Source of the DNA: Gemmatimonadota bacterium
Lineage (GTDB): Bacteria > Gemmatimonadota > Gemmatimonadetes > Gemmatimonadales > GWC2-71-9
NCBI GenBank assembly: GCA_003221035.1
Contig: QHUB01000023.1
Coordinates: 1 to 64,000 of the forward strand
Reading direction: 5' to 3'
DNA length: 64,000 bases
The position numbers and the translations under genes are program-made. Below the pieces are notes generated by a model. That model saw only the letters and a program-made list of their open reading frames with translations, was not told where the DNA came from and searched no databases. Below, piece by piece: positions 5,881-14,291 of this stretch (its first letter is position 1; the number at the start of each line of letters is the position of its first letter).

Positions 5881-8820
5881 ATGCCGGCGATAAAGATTGA
5901 CGGCCGCTCGCTGGTGGCGGAAGACGGTCAGACGATTCTCGATGTAGCCCGCAAGGCCGGCATCGAGATTCCCACCCTCTGCTGGTATCCCACCCTGCCG
6001 ATCGTGGGCAATTGCCGGATCTGCCTCGTGTCGGTCGAGGGCCAACCCAAGTTGATTCCCGCGTGCGCGGCCAAAGTCGCGGACGGCATGGTCGTCACGA
6101 CCGGGTCGCATGCCGCGGTCGAGAATCGCAAGGGCGTGTTGCGCCTCCTCGCCGAGCGGTATCCGGCCGACCATCTACGGAACGGTGGCCGCGCCAAGCC
6201 GCGCAACGAATTCGAGCGCTACCTCGTGCAGTACGGCGTCGTCCCCACCGCCCTCGATACCCGGGACCTGGCGCTGCGCTCGGGCGACGAGCGCCCCGGC
6301 GACCCGATGATCAGCCATGACATGTCTACCTGCATCCTCTGCACGCGCTGCGTGCGCGCGTGCGAAGACATCCAGGTGGTCGGCGTACTGGACGTGGGCT
6401 TCCGGGGCGAGCACGCGGAGATCATCGTCGGTGCGGACGGGGACCCGGACAAAGCGGGGTGCACCTGGTGCGGGGAGTGCGTTCGCGTCTGTCCCACGGG
6501 CGCGATCTTCGAGGTGATGCCGCGGCAGCGCTTCGCACCCGAGCAGGTCCGCCATCCGGACAAAATCGTCCGCTCGGTTTGTCCGTACTGCGGCGTCGGT
6601 TGCCAGGTCGACTTGCACGTTGCCGACAACCAACTCGTGCGCGTCACCTCTCCCGACATCGAGCTGAATACACCCAACCAGGGATCAACCTGTGTGAAGG
6701 GCCGTTTCGGCTACGACTTCCCGCAGCATCGCGACCGGCTTACCAGGCCCCTGATAAGACGGGGATGGGAAAAGCGAGATGGGAGATGGGTCTGGCGGGG
6801 GCCGGCCGGCGCGGAGCGGCGCGCCGGCCCGTGGCGGACGATAGAAAGCGAGGGCACCCGCTCGAAGCCGGGCACGCCGCCGCGCGCGACGGGCAAACGC
6901 GTGCGCGAGCTGCCGCTCCTCGACCGGCTCGACATGGACATTCGCGACCGCGTCGCGACCCCGCACGACTGGTACACGCCATTTCGCGAAGCGACGTGGG
7001 AAGAAGCGCTCGAGCTGACCGCCCAGGAGCTGCTCAGGATCAAGGCCGCCCGCGGCCCCAATGCGCTGGCGTGCTTCTCCTCGGCCAAATGCTCCAACGA
7101 AGAGAACTACCTGCTGATGCGGATGTATCGCGGCGCGCTCGGCACGAACAACGTCGATCATTGCACGCGGTTGTGCCACTCGACCTCCGTGGCTGCAATG
7201 CAGCGCGCGATCAACACCGCGGCAGCGTCCGGCTCGATGCGGGAGATCGAGCAGGCATGCGACGTCATCTTCATCGCCGGCGCGAACACGACCGAGTCGC
7301 ACCCTGTCTTCGGCGCCGCGCTCAAGCGCGCGCACGAGAAGCGCGCAAAGCTGATCGTGGCGGATCCGCGCCGGACCGAGCTCGCCGGCCGCGCCGACGT
7401 GCATCTGCAGATGCAGCCCGGCACCGACGTCGCCCTCTATTCGGCCATGCTCAATCACGTTCTGGCGCTGGGCCTCGAGAACAAGGAGTTCATCGCACAG
7501 CGGACGCACGATTTCGATCAGGTCCGCGCTGCAGTCCAGCCCTACACACCGGAAAAAGCCGCCAAGATCACGGGCATCCCGGCCGAAAAAATCCGCCGCG
7601 CCGCGGAAACGTATGCCCGAGGCCCGAACACCTCGACCTTGTGGGCGATGGGGTTGACGCAGCACGCCAACGGCACGGACATCGTGACGTCACTGCTCAA
7701 CCTGATGTTCGCCTGCGGGATGATCGGGCGCTGGGGTGCCGCGATGCTCCCGGTGCGTGGCCAGAATAATGTGCAGGGCGCTTCGGATGTCGGCGCGATC
7801 CCGTTCGCGTATACCGACTATCAGCCGGTCACCGACCCGCGCGTGCGCGCGAGCTACGCTCGCGCCTGGGGCGTACCTGAAGAATCGCTGTCGCTCCAGG
7901 GCGGTCTCATGCTCACCGAAATCGTGAAGCCCGAGAGCGGCGTGCGTGGCATGTACATCATGGGCGAGAATCCGATCATCTCCGATCCCGATATCGCCCA
8001 TGCCGAGCACTGGTTTCAGCAAGTCGAATTCCTCGCGGTCCACGATCTCTTCCTCACCGAAACCGCGCGCTACGCCGACGTGGTCCTGCCTGGATCGAGC
8101 TTCGCTGAGAAGACAGGGACGTTCGTGAACACGGAGCGGCGCATCCAGCTCTCGCACAAAGCCATCGATTCCCCCGGGCAAGCTCGACCCGACCTCGAGA
8201 TTCTCATCGACCTCAGCAATCGTCTGGGCTTGCCGACGGCCTTCCGCACCGCCGAGGACGTGATGCGCGAGATCGCGAGCCTCACCCCAAGCTGGGCCGG
8301 GGTGACCTACGATCGTTTGGAGGGAGCGGGGCTGCAGTATCCGGTGCCGTCTTCCAACCATCCGGGAACGGCTTTCCTCTTCGACAAGTCCTTCCCTACC
8401 GCGGACGGTCTGGTCAAATTCGTGGCCGTCCAGTACACCGATCCCGTCGAGCTACCGGACGACCAGTACCCATACGTGATGAACACCGGCCGTCAGCTCT
8501 ACCACTGGCACACCGGCACGATGACGCGCCGGTCCAGCGGTCTCGACGCGCGCGAGCCGACTGCGATCGTCGAGATCCATCCCGACGACGCGCAGCAACT
8601 GGGAGTGCGCGAGGGTGAGCTGGTGCGCCTGACGTCGCGTCGCAACTCGATGGTGACCGCCGCTCGCATTTCCGAGCGCGTGGCGCGCGGCCAGGTGTTC
8701 GTGCCGTTCCATTTCCGCGAAGCGGCCGCCAATTTGCTGACCAATCCGGTGCTCGATCCCTACGCGAAAATGGCCGAGCTGAAGGTGTGCGCCGTCAGAC
8801 TCGAAGCGGTGAACGACTGA
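5881..8820 (+). CDS. fdhA: Formate dehydrogenase catalytic (alpha) subunit, Cys type
   Basis: A 979-residue molybdo- or tungsto-enzyme oxidising formate to CO2. Domains in order: plant-type [2Fe-2S] domain (Cys34, 45, 48, 62); NuoG-type His/Cys cluster region; 2x[4Fe-4S] ferredoxin module (CILCTRCVRACED, CTWCGECVRVCP); [4Fe-4S] motif CPYCGVGC of the molybdopterin core; Mo ligand Cys432 followed by His433 in CTRLCHS; substrate Arg626 in PVRGQNNVQGASD; C-terminal pterin-binding domain. The Cys, His and Arg support formate dehydrogenase rather than nitrate reductase. There is no Tat signal, so it is cytosolic. About 74 codons (6760-6981) of low-complexity sequence with a perfect hairpin are inserted before FREATWEEA. 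No partner subunit gene is adjacent. ATG 5881 is preferred to TTG 5875. Confidence 0.9.
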   Translation: MPAIKIDGRSLVAEDGQTILDVARKAGIEIPTLCWYPTLPIVGNCRICLVSVEGQPKLIPACAAKVADGMVVTTGSHAAVENRKGVLRLLAERYPADHLRNGGRAKPRNEFERYLVQYGVVPTALDTRDLALRSGDERPGDPMISHDMSTCILCTRCVRACEDIQVVGVLDVGFRGEHAEIIVGADGDPDKAGCTWCGECVRVCPTGAIFEVMPRQRFAPEQVRHPDKIVRSVCPYCGVGCQVDLHVADNQLVRVTSPDIELNTPNQGSTCVKGRFGYDFPQHRDRLTRPLIRRGWEKRDGRWVWRGPAGAERRAGPWRTIESEGTRSKPGTPPRATGKRVRELPLLDRLDMDIRDRVATPHDWYTPFREATWEEALELTAQELLRIKAARGPNALACFSSAKCSNEENYLLMRMYRGALGTNNVDHCTRLCHSTSVAAMQRAINTAAASGSMREIEQACDVIFIAGANTTESHPVFGAALKRAHEKRAKLIVADPRRTELAGRADVHLQMQPGTDVALYSAMLNHVLALGLENKEFIAQRTHDFDQVRAAVQPYTPEKAAKITGIPAEKIRRAAETYARGPNTSTLWAMGLTQHANGTDIVTSLLNLMFACGMIGRWGAAMLPVRGQNNVQGASDVGAIPFAYTDYQPVTDPRVRASYARAWGVPEESLSLQGGLMLTEIVKPESGVRGMYIMGENPIISDPDIAHAEHWFQQVEFLAVHDLFLTETARYADVVLPGSSFAEKTGTFVNTERRIQLSHKAIDSPGQARPDLEILIDLSNRLGLPTAFRTAEDVMREIASLTPSWAGVTYDRLEGAGLQYPVPSSNHPGTAFLFDKSFPTADGLVKFVAVQYTDPVELPDDQYPYVMNTGRQLYHWHTGTMTRRSSGLDAREPTAIVEIHPDDAQQLGVREGELVRLTSRRNSMVTAARISERVARGQVFVPFHFREAAANLLTNPVLDPYAKMAELKVCAVRLEAVND
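6804..6829. repeat. Perfect palindrome inside the formate dehydrogenase gene
   Basis: GGCCGGCGCG (6804-6813) and its exact complement CGCGCCGGCC (6820-6829) flank a 6-base centre. It lies in the middle of the extra linker between the iron-sulphur and pterin domains, so it seems to belong to a small in-frame insertion rather than to the conserved enzyme. Confidence 0.6.
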
Positions 8821-8824
8821 GCTC

Positions 8825-9544
8825 ATGGACCTAGGCCTCAAAGGACGAGTCGCGCTCGTGTGCGGGGGCACCCGTGGCCTCGGCCACGCCGTCGCGAATC
8901 AGCTCAAACAAGAGGGCGCCCAGGTCGCGGTGAACGGCCGCGATCCGAAGACCGCGCCCTTCCCCGCTGATGTCACGGTCCCCGCCCAGGCCGAGAAGCT
9001 GGTGCAGGACGTCGCCAACAAGTTCGGCCGGCTCGATATCCTGTTTGCGAATGCGGGCGGCCCTCCGGCGGGCGCGTTCAAGGATTTCCCCGCCGATGCA
9101 TGGCCGAAGGCGATCGAGCTGAATCTGATCTCCACCATCACCCTGGCGCGCGCCGCAGTCCCGATCATGAGCAAGGCTCGCTGGGGGCGGATCATCTGTC
9201 TCGCCTCCATCGCGGCGCTGCAGCCCCTGCCCGGCCTCATCCTGTCGTCCACGGCGCGGGCGGGAGTGCTGGGGTTCGCCAAGGCACTCTCGGATGAAGT
9301 CGCCAAAGACGGAATCACGGTGAACAGCGTGTGCCCCGGCTTCATCGCGACGGAGCGCATCGAAGAGCTCTCGAAGGCTCGGCCCGACATGATCAAGCAG
9401 CGCCTGGCCGAAACCCCGGTCGGCCGAATCGGCACGCCCGACGAATTGGCCGCCGCTGTCGTGTTCCTCGCGTCGGAACGCGCCAGCTATATTACCGGCG
9501 CCGTGCTCCAGGTCGACGGCGGTTACCGGCGCGCGATCTTGTAG
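8825..9544 (+). CDS. SDR-family oxidoreductase with altered catalytic residues
   Basis: A 239-residue short-chain dehydrogenase. The NAD(P)-binding CGGTRGLGHAVA and structural NAGG motif are present. The family's catalytic Ser is in CLASIAAL, but where Tyr-x-x-x-Lys is expected (13 residues later) the sequence reads SSTAR, so Tyr and Lys are replaced by Ser and Arg. Related SDRs with NAGGPP and this substitution are known among 3-oxoacyl-ACP-reductase-like proteins of unclear activity. The C-terminus TGAVLQVDGGYRRAIL is normal. It lies 4 bp after the formate dehydrogenase stop, so it is probably co-transcribed with it. Confidence 0.85.
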   Translation: MDLGLKGRVALVCGGTRGLGHAVANQLKQEGAQVAVNGRDPKTAPFPADVTVPAQAEKLVQDVANKFGRLDILFANAGGPPAGAFKDFPADAWPKAIELNLISTITLARAAVPIMSKARWGRIICLASIAALQPLPGLILSSTARAGVLGFAKALSDEVAKDGITVNSVCPGFIATERIEELSKARPDMIKQRLAETPVGRIGTPDELAAAVVFLASERASYITGAVLQVDGGYRRAIL

Positions 9545-9580
9545 CTCGTCCCCTTTCCCCCTTCCCCCGTCCCGGCCTTC

Positions 9581-10609
9581 ATGCAAGCGATCGTCAAGGA
9601 AAAACGCGCGCCCGGTCTGACCGTGAAGTCCGTTCCCAAGCCGACGCCCGGCCCGGGCGAGGTCTTGATCGCCGTGCGCCACGCGGGCGTTTGCGGGACC
9701 GACCTGCACATCGCCGACTGGGACGAGTGGGCGCAGGGGCGGCTCAAGCCGCCCCTCGTCATCGGGCACGAATTCGCCGGCGAAATTCAGGGGCTGGGCG
9801 AAGGCGTGTCCGGGCTCCGCGTCGGCCAGCTCGTGACGGCGGAGGGACACATCGTCTGCGGGCACTGCCTGCAGTGTCGAACCGGCAACAGCCACATCTG
9901 CAAGAACACGCGCATCATCGGCGTCGATCGTGACGGCGCGTTCGCCGAGTACATCACGATGCCGACGAGCAACGTGCTGACCCTATCGGGGATCCCCACC
10001 GAGGTCGGCGCAATCATGGACCCGATGGGCAACGCGTTTCACACGGTGCTGACCGCGGAAATCCCCGGGAGCACCGTTTTTATTGTCGGGTGTGGACCGA
10101 TCGGATGTTTCGCGGTGGGCATCGCCCGTGCCGCCGGCGCGACAAAGGTGATCGCCTCCGACGTGAACCCCAAACGTCTCGCGCTCGCGGAAAGAATGGG
10201 CGCGCATCTCACGATCAACGCAGCACAGGAGGACGTGGTGAAGACCGTCGTGGGCGAGACCGGCGGTGAAGGCGCGGATGTCGTGTGCGAGATGTCCGGC
10301 GCCGCCGCGGCGCTGCACCAGGCGTTCGCCGCGGTGCGCATGGGCGGCCGGGTGCAGCTGCTCGGTATTCCGAAGGACGACGTCCCGCTCAATCTCGCCA
10401 ACGAGATCATCTTCAAGGGCATCACCGTGTACGGCGTGATCGGGCGCAAGATGTATGAGACGTGGCACCAGATGCGTCGTTTTCTCAGCGGCGGACAATT
10501 CGATCCAAGGCCGGTCATCACTCACAAATTCCCACTCGCTCAAATCGACGACGCGCTCGCGGCCATCCGGTCGGGAGACGCCGGCAAGGTCATACTGGAG
10601 ATCGCATGA
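9581..10609 (+). CDS. tdh: L-threonine 3-dehydrogenase
   Basis: A 342-residue zinc medium-chain dehydrogenase oxidising L-threonine to 2-amino-3-ketobutyrate with NAD+. Visible signatures are GVCGTDLHI (catalytic zinc Cys), GHEFAGEI, the four-cysteine structural zinc loop CGHCLQCRTGNSHIC, the nucleotide-binding VGCGPIGCFAVG and the Tdh-specific DPMGNAFHTV. The stop overlaps the start of kbl (ATGA), so the two are translationally coupled and form the Tdh-Kbl pathway to glycine and acetyl-CoA. Length and motifs match the family well. Confidence 0.93.
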   Translation: MQAIVKEKRAPGLTVKSVPKPTPGPGEVLIAVRHAGVCGTDLHIADWDEWAQGRLKPPLVIGHEFAGEIQGLGEGVSGLRVGQLVTAEGHIVCGHCLQCRTGNSHICKNTRIIGVDRDGAFAEYITMPTSNVLTLSGIPTEVGAIMDPMGNAFHTVLTAEIPGSTVFIVGCGPIGCFAVGIARAAGATKVIASDVNPKRLALAERMGAHLTINAAQEDVVKTVVGETGGEGADVVCEMSGAAAALHQAFAAVRMGGRVQLLGIPKDDVPLNLANEIIFKGITVYGVIGRKMYETWHQMRRFLSGGQFDPRPVITHKFPLAQIDDALAAIRSGDAGKVILEIA

Positions 10610-11799
10610 GTTTCATGGGGCAGTTGCAGGACGAGCTGGCGGAGTTCAAGAAGGAAGGGATCTACAAGCGGCTCAACTACCTCGATTCCCCGCAGGCGGC
10701 GCGCGTGCAGATGGAAGGCCGCGGCGAAATCGTGATTCTCTCTTCCAACAACTATCTCGGCTTGTGCAATGTCCCGGAGGTCATGGACGCCGGCAAGGAC
10801 GCGCTGGACCGATGGGGCGCGGGCACGGGATCGGTGCGTTTCATCTGCGGCACGTTCACGGTGCACCGCCAGCTCGAGGACGCGCTCGCCCGATTCGTCG
10901 GCTGCGAATCGTCGCTGTCCTACGTCAGTTGCTGGAATGCCAACGAGGGACTCTGCGCCACGGTGCTCGCCGAGCCTGATTTCGTCGTGTCGGATCAGCT
11001 CAATCACGCGTCGATCATCGATTCGATCCGTCTCGCCAAGACGATTACCAAGTGTCAGACCGCGGTCTACAAGCACTCCGACATGGCCGACCTCGAGGAG
11101 AAGCTCAAGGCCGCGGGCACAGCCCGGCGCAAGCTGATCTTCACCGACGGCATTTTCTCGATGGAAGGCGACATCGCGAAACTGCCCGATCTCGTGGCGC
11201 TGGCTCGGAAGTACGACGCCGTCCTCGCGGTGGACGACTCGCACGCGACCGGCGTGCTGGGCAAGGGGGGTCGAGGCACGGCCGAGCATTACGGGATGCT
11301 GGGGCAGGTCGACGTGATCACCTCGACGCTCGGCAAGGCGCTCGGCGGAGCCGCCGGAGGCTTTACCGCGGGACCTTTCGCCCTCACCGACTACCTCACG
11401 CAGCGCTCGCGGCCGCAGTTGTTCAGCAATGCCTTGCCGCCGACCGTCGCGGCCAGCGCGCTGGCCGCCGTGCGGTACATCGAACTCCACCCGGATCTCG
11501 TGACACGGCTGCATCAGAACGCGCGCTACTTCCGTGAGCAGCTCCTGGCGCTCGGCTTCCAACCGCTCGCCGGCGAGACCCCGATCGTCCCCGTGATCCT
11601 CGGCGAGACGGCCAAGGCCATCCACATGAGCGAGCTGTTGCTTGCCGAGGGCGTGTTCGTCACGGGATTTGGCTATCCCGTTGTGCCGCAAGGATATGCA
11701 CGTGTGCGCTGCCAGCTCTCGGCCGCGCACACGAAGGACGACCTCGACTTTGCGCTGCGCGCCTTCAAGAAGATCGGGTCAAAACTGGGGTTGATCTAA
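10606..11799 (+). CDS. kbl: Glycine C-acetyltransferase (2-amino-3-ketobutyrate CoA ligase)
   Basis: A 397-residue PLP enzyme converting 2-amino-3-ketobutyrate and CoA to glycine and acetyl-CoA, following Tdh. The fold-type I alpha-oxoamine synthase signatures are clear: SSNNYLGL, SDQLNHASIIDSIRL, the cofactor-contacting DDSHATGVLGKGGRG, and the Schiff-base lysine in TSTLGKALGGAAGG. ATG 10606 overlaps the tdh stop, so earlier in-frame starts are rejected. Its stop TAA shares its last A with the ATG of the M14 peptidase, suggesting three-gene coupling. Confidence 0.93.
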   Translation: MSFMGQLQDELAEFKKEGIYKRLNYLDSPQAARVQMEGRGEIVILSSNNYLGLCNVPEVMDAGKDALDRWGAGTGSVRFICGTFTVHRQLEDALARFVGCESSLSYVSCWNANEGLCATVLAEPDFVVSDQLNHASIIDSIRLAKTITKCQTAVYKHSDMADLEEKLKAAGTARRKLIFTDGIFSMEGDIAKLPDLVALARKYDAVLAVDDSHATGVLGKGGRGTAEHYGMLGQVDVITSTLGKALGGAAGGFTAGPFALTDYLTQRSRPQLFSNALPPTVAASALAAVRYIELHPDLVTRLHQNARYFREQLLALGFQPLAGETPIVPVILGETAKAIHMSELLLAEGVFVTGFGYPVVPQGYARVRCQLSAAHTKDDLDFALRAFKKIGSKLGLI

Positions 11800-14264
11800 T
11801 GCACGCGGTGCTCTTTCTCGCCTTCCTGCAGTCCGTCAGTCAGACAGTCCGACCGTCCGACGCAATCGGCTTTGAGCCCGGCACCGATTCGATGCTCGCC
11901 GATTGGAGACAGGTCAGCGGATACATGAACACACTGGCACTGCGCAGCGAGTACGTCCACGTCGACACCCTGGGCCGCACCACCGAGGGCCGGCCGTTCC
12001 TGCTCATGACGATCACAGCGCCGGCCAATCAGCAGCGGCTCGCCGAGATCAAGCGCGCGCAGGCACTGCTCGCGGACCCCCGCCGGCTGACCGATGCCGA
12101 TCTCGCGGAGATCCGTACGAGACAGCCGGCCGTGATTCTCATCAGCAACAACATCCATTCGACCGAAGTCGCGTCGAGTCAGATGGGCATGACGCTCGCC
12201 TACCAGCTCGCGACCGATTCCGGGCTGCGCCGGCTGCTCGACTCGGTCGTGGTGCTGATGATTCCGTCGATGAATCCCGATGGCCTCGACACGGTGGTGA
12301 GCTGGTACCGGCGCTACAAGGGCACGCGCTACGAAGGCGGTCCGCTGCCGTGGCTCTACCACAAATACATCGGTCACGACAACAATCGCGACTGGTTCAT
12401 GCAGACGCAGGTCGAAACGCAGCTCGTCACGCGCATGCTGTACAAGGAATGGTTTCCGGAAATCGTGTACGACGTGCATCAGATGGGCTCGAACGGCGTG
12501 CGGCTATTCGTGCCGCCGTTTCAGGATCCGGTCAATCCCAACATCGATCCCGCGATCGTAGCGGGCATCAATCTCGTCGGCGCGCAGATGGCGTCTGCGC
12601 TCGCCGATGCGGGGTTGACGGGCGTCGGGCACCAGCTGACGTACGACTTGTGGTGGCATGGCGGCTTTCGCTCGACGCCGACGCGCCACAACATGATCGG
12701 CATTCTCACCGAAGCGGCGAGCACTCGGCTCGGCTCACCAATCACGCTGAGCGTGGATTCGGTAGGGCAACCGGCGCGCGGAGTAAACTATGCCGCGCCC
12801 TGGCCGGGCGGCACGTGGCATCTCGGCGACATCGTGCGCTACGAATTGATCACGTCGCAGTCACTGGTTCATTTGGCCGCCCGCGATCGCATCGGCATCA
12901 TCGATCGGTTTGTCGGACTGGGACGGCGCGCGGTCGAGGCCGGACTGACGGGAAATCCGTTTGCCTACGTGCTCCCGAGCGATCAGCGCGATCCGGAGAG
13001 TTGGAGCACGCTCGCCAATGTGTTGCTCGCGGGCGGAGTCGAGGTGTGGCGCGCGCAGGAGCGGTTCAGCGCGGAAGGCCGGACGTATCCCGCCGGTTCG
13101 CTCGTCGTGCCGATGGCCCAGCCGTATCGCGCGCACGCCAAGGACCTGCTCGAGCCGCAACACTACACACCGGTGAACGACCGGCCGCCTTACGACGTGG
13201 CCGGGTGGACGCTGCCGATGACCATGAACGTCCGCGCCGACGTCGTGAATCAGCCGTTTACAGCCAACCTCGTGCGCGTGGACAGCGTCGTGCCGACGCC
13301 AGGAAAGATCGAGGGCTCAGGTGAGGTCTTCTTTCTGAAGAACCGGACCAACGCCGAGTCGCGCGCCGTGGCGCAGCTGCTCGCTGCCGGCCAGCCGGTC
13401 ACGATTGTGGGCGACAGCCTGATGGTGCGCGGTCCGCGCGCGCGCGCGATTCTCACCGAGCAGGCCGCGCGCCACGGATTCACCGTCACCGCGGTATCCA
13501 AGGCGCCGGCGGCGGGCGTTGGAGTGACGCGCCAGCGACTCCCGCGGATCGCCCTGTATCAGCCATGGACCGGTAACATCGATGAAGGCTGGACGCGGTG
13601 GTTGTTCGAGCAGTATGGCATCAGCTATACGACAGTTCACGATGCCGATGTCAGGAAAGGAGGGTTGCGCCAGCGGTTTGACGTGATCGTGTTACCTGAC
13701 GTGGATGGATCGTCCATTGTCAGTGGGGTGGATTCGACTCGCATTCCTTCGCAGTACGCGGGCGGGTTCGGCGAGGGTGGCTCGAGCGCCATTTCGGCAT
13801 TTGTTCGGGGTGGTGGTACCCTCGTTTGTCTGGATGGTTCAAGTGATTTCGCGATTACAACCCTTAACCTCCCGGTGGTCAACGTTCTAGCCGGGGAGGC
13901 ATCGGGTCCCCAAGTTTTGCGATTTTACGCCCCAGGCTCTATTTTCGGTACGGTTTTGGGAGGAGTTGAGGGATCCAGGAGCCCGGTTACCCTCGGCGTT
14001 CCCGATTCTCTCGACGTCTACTTCGAGAATAGCGCCGCCTTCACCGTTTCGGGGCCTGCTCGGGCCTTGGCGACCTATCCCCGAGAGCCGCTGCGATCCG
14101 GCTACGTCCGGTTTCCGGAGCGGCTCGCCGGGAAGGCCGCGCTGGTGGAGGCACCGGTGGGCAGTGGCCAGGTGATCCTGTTCGGGTTCCGGCCGCAGTT
14201 CCGGGGCCAGACGCACGGCACCTTCAAGCTGCTCTTTAACGCGGTCCTATTGGCGCCCCACTAG
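11799..14264 (+). CDS. Secreted M14-family zinc metallocarboxypeptidase
   Basis: An 821-residue peptidase with a short hydrophobic N-terminus (signal peptide, about residues 1-15). The zinc ligands are His120 and Glu123 in NNIHSTEVAS and His227 in YDVHQMGSNG, with catalytic Glu305 in GILTEAAST. NNRDWFMQTQ supplies the substrate-binding Asn-Arg pair. The remaining ~450 residues form a C-terminal extension typical of large secreted M14 proteins. The gene is coupled to kbl, linking extracellular peptide breakdown with threonine use (inference). A decayed short tandem repeat (GTCCGAC-like units, 11828-11867) sits at the signal-peptide junction. Confidence 0.88.
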   Translation: MHAVLFLAFLQSVSQTVRPSDAIGFEPGTDSMLADWRQVSGYMNTLALRSEYVHVDTLGRTTEGRPFLLMTITAPANQQRLAEIKRAQALLADPRRLTDADLAEIRTRQPAVILISNNIHSTEVASSQMGMTLAYQLATDSGLRRLLDSVVVLMIPSMNPDGLDTVVSWYRRYKGTRYEGGPLPWLYHKYIGHDNNRDWFMQTQVETQLVTRMLYKEWFPEIVYDVHQMGSNGVRLFVPPFQDPVNPNIDPAIVAGINLVGAQMASALADAGLTGVGHQLTYDLWWHGGFRSTPTRHNMIGILTEAASTRLGSPITLSVDSVGQPARGVNYAAPWPGGTWHLGDIVRYELITSQSLVHLAARDRIGIIDRFVGLGRRAVEAGLTGNPFAYVLPSDQRDPESWSTLANVLLAGGVEVWRAQERFSAEGRTYPAGSLVVPMAQPYRAHAKDLLEPQHYTPVNDRPPYDVAGWTLPMTMNVRADVVNQPFTANLVRVDSVVPTPGKIEGSGEVFFLKNRTNAESRAVAQLLAAGQPVTIVGDSLMVRGPRARAILTEQAARHGFTVTAVSKAPAAGVGVTRQRLPRIALYQPWTGNIDEGWTRWLFEQYGISYTTVHDADVRKGGLRQRFDVIVLPDVDGSSIVSGVDSTRIPSQYAGGFGEGGSSAISAFVRGGGTLVCLDGSSDFAITTLNLPVVNVLAGEASGPQVLRFYAPGSIFGTVLGGVEGSRSPVTLGVPDSLDVYFENSAAFTVSGPARALATYPREPLRSGYVRFPERLAGKAALVEAPVGSGQVILFGFRPQFRGQTHGTFKLLFNAVLLAPH
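11828..11867. repeat. Degenerate short tandem repeat in the M14 gene 5' end
   Basis: Units related to GTCCGAC/AGTCAGAC recur between 11828 and 11861, ending in GACGCAATCGG. A very similar series (GGTCCGACAGTCCGGCGCAA) occurs near 40187 in the UnbU-like gene. It is translated in frame, just after the signal peptide. Confidence 0.5.
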
Positions 14265-14291
14265 GGGCAGGGCCTTTGGGGAGGGAGTCCG

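Noticed and set aside
7174-7176. Formate dehydrogenase as a selenoprotein
   Set aside because: The Mo-ligand codon is TGC (Cys), not TGA.
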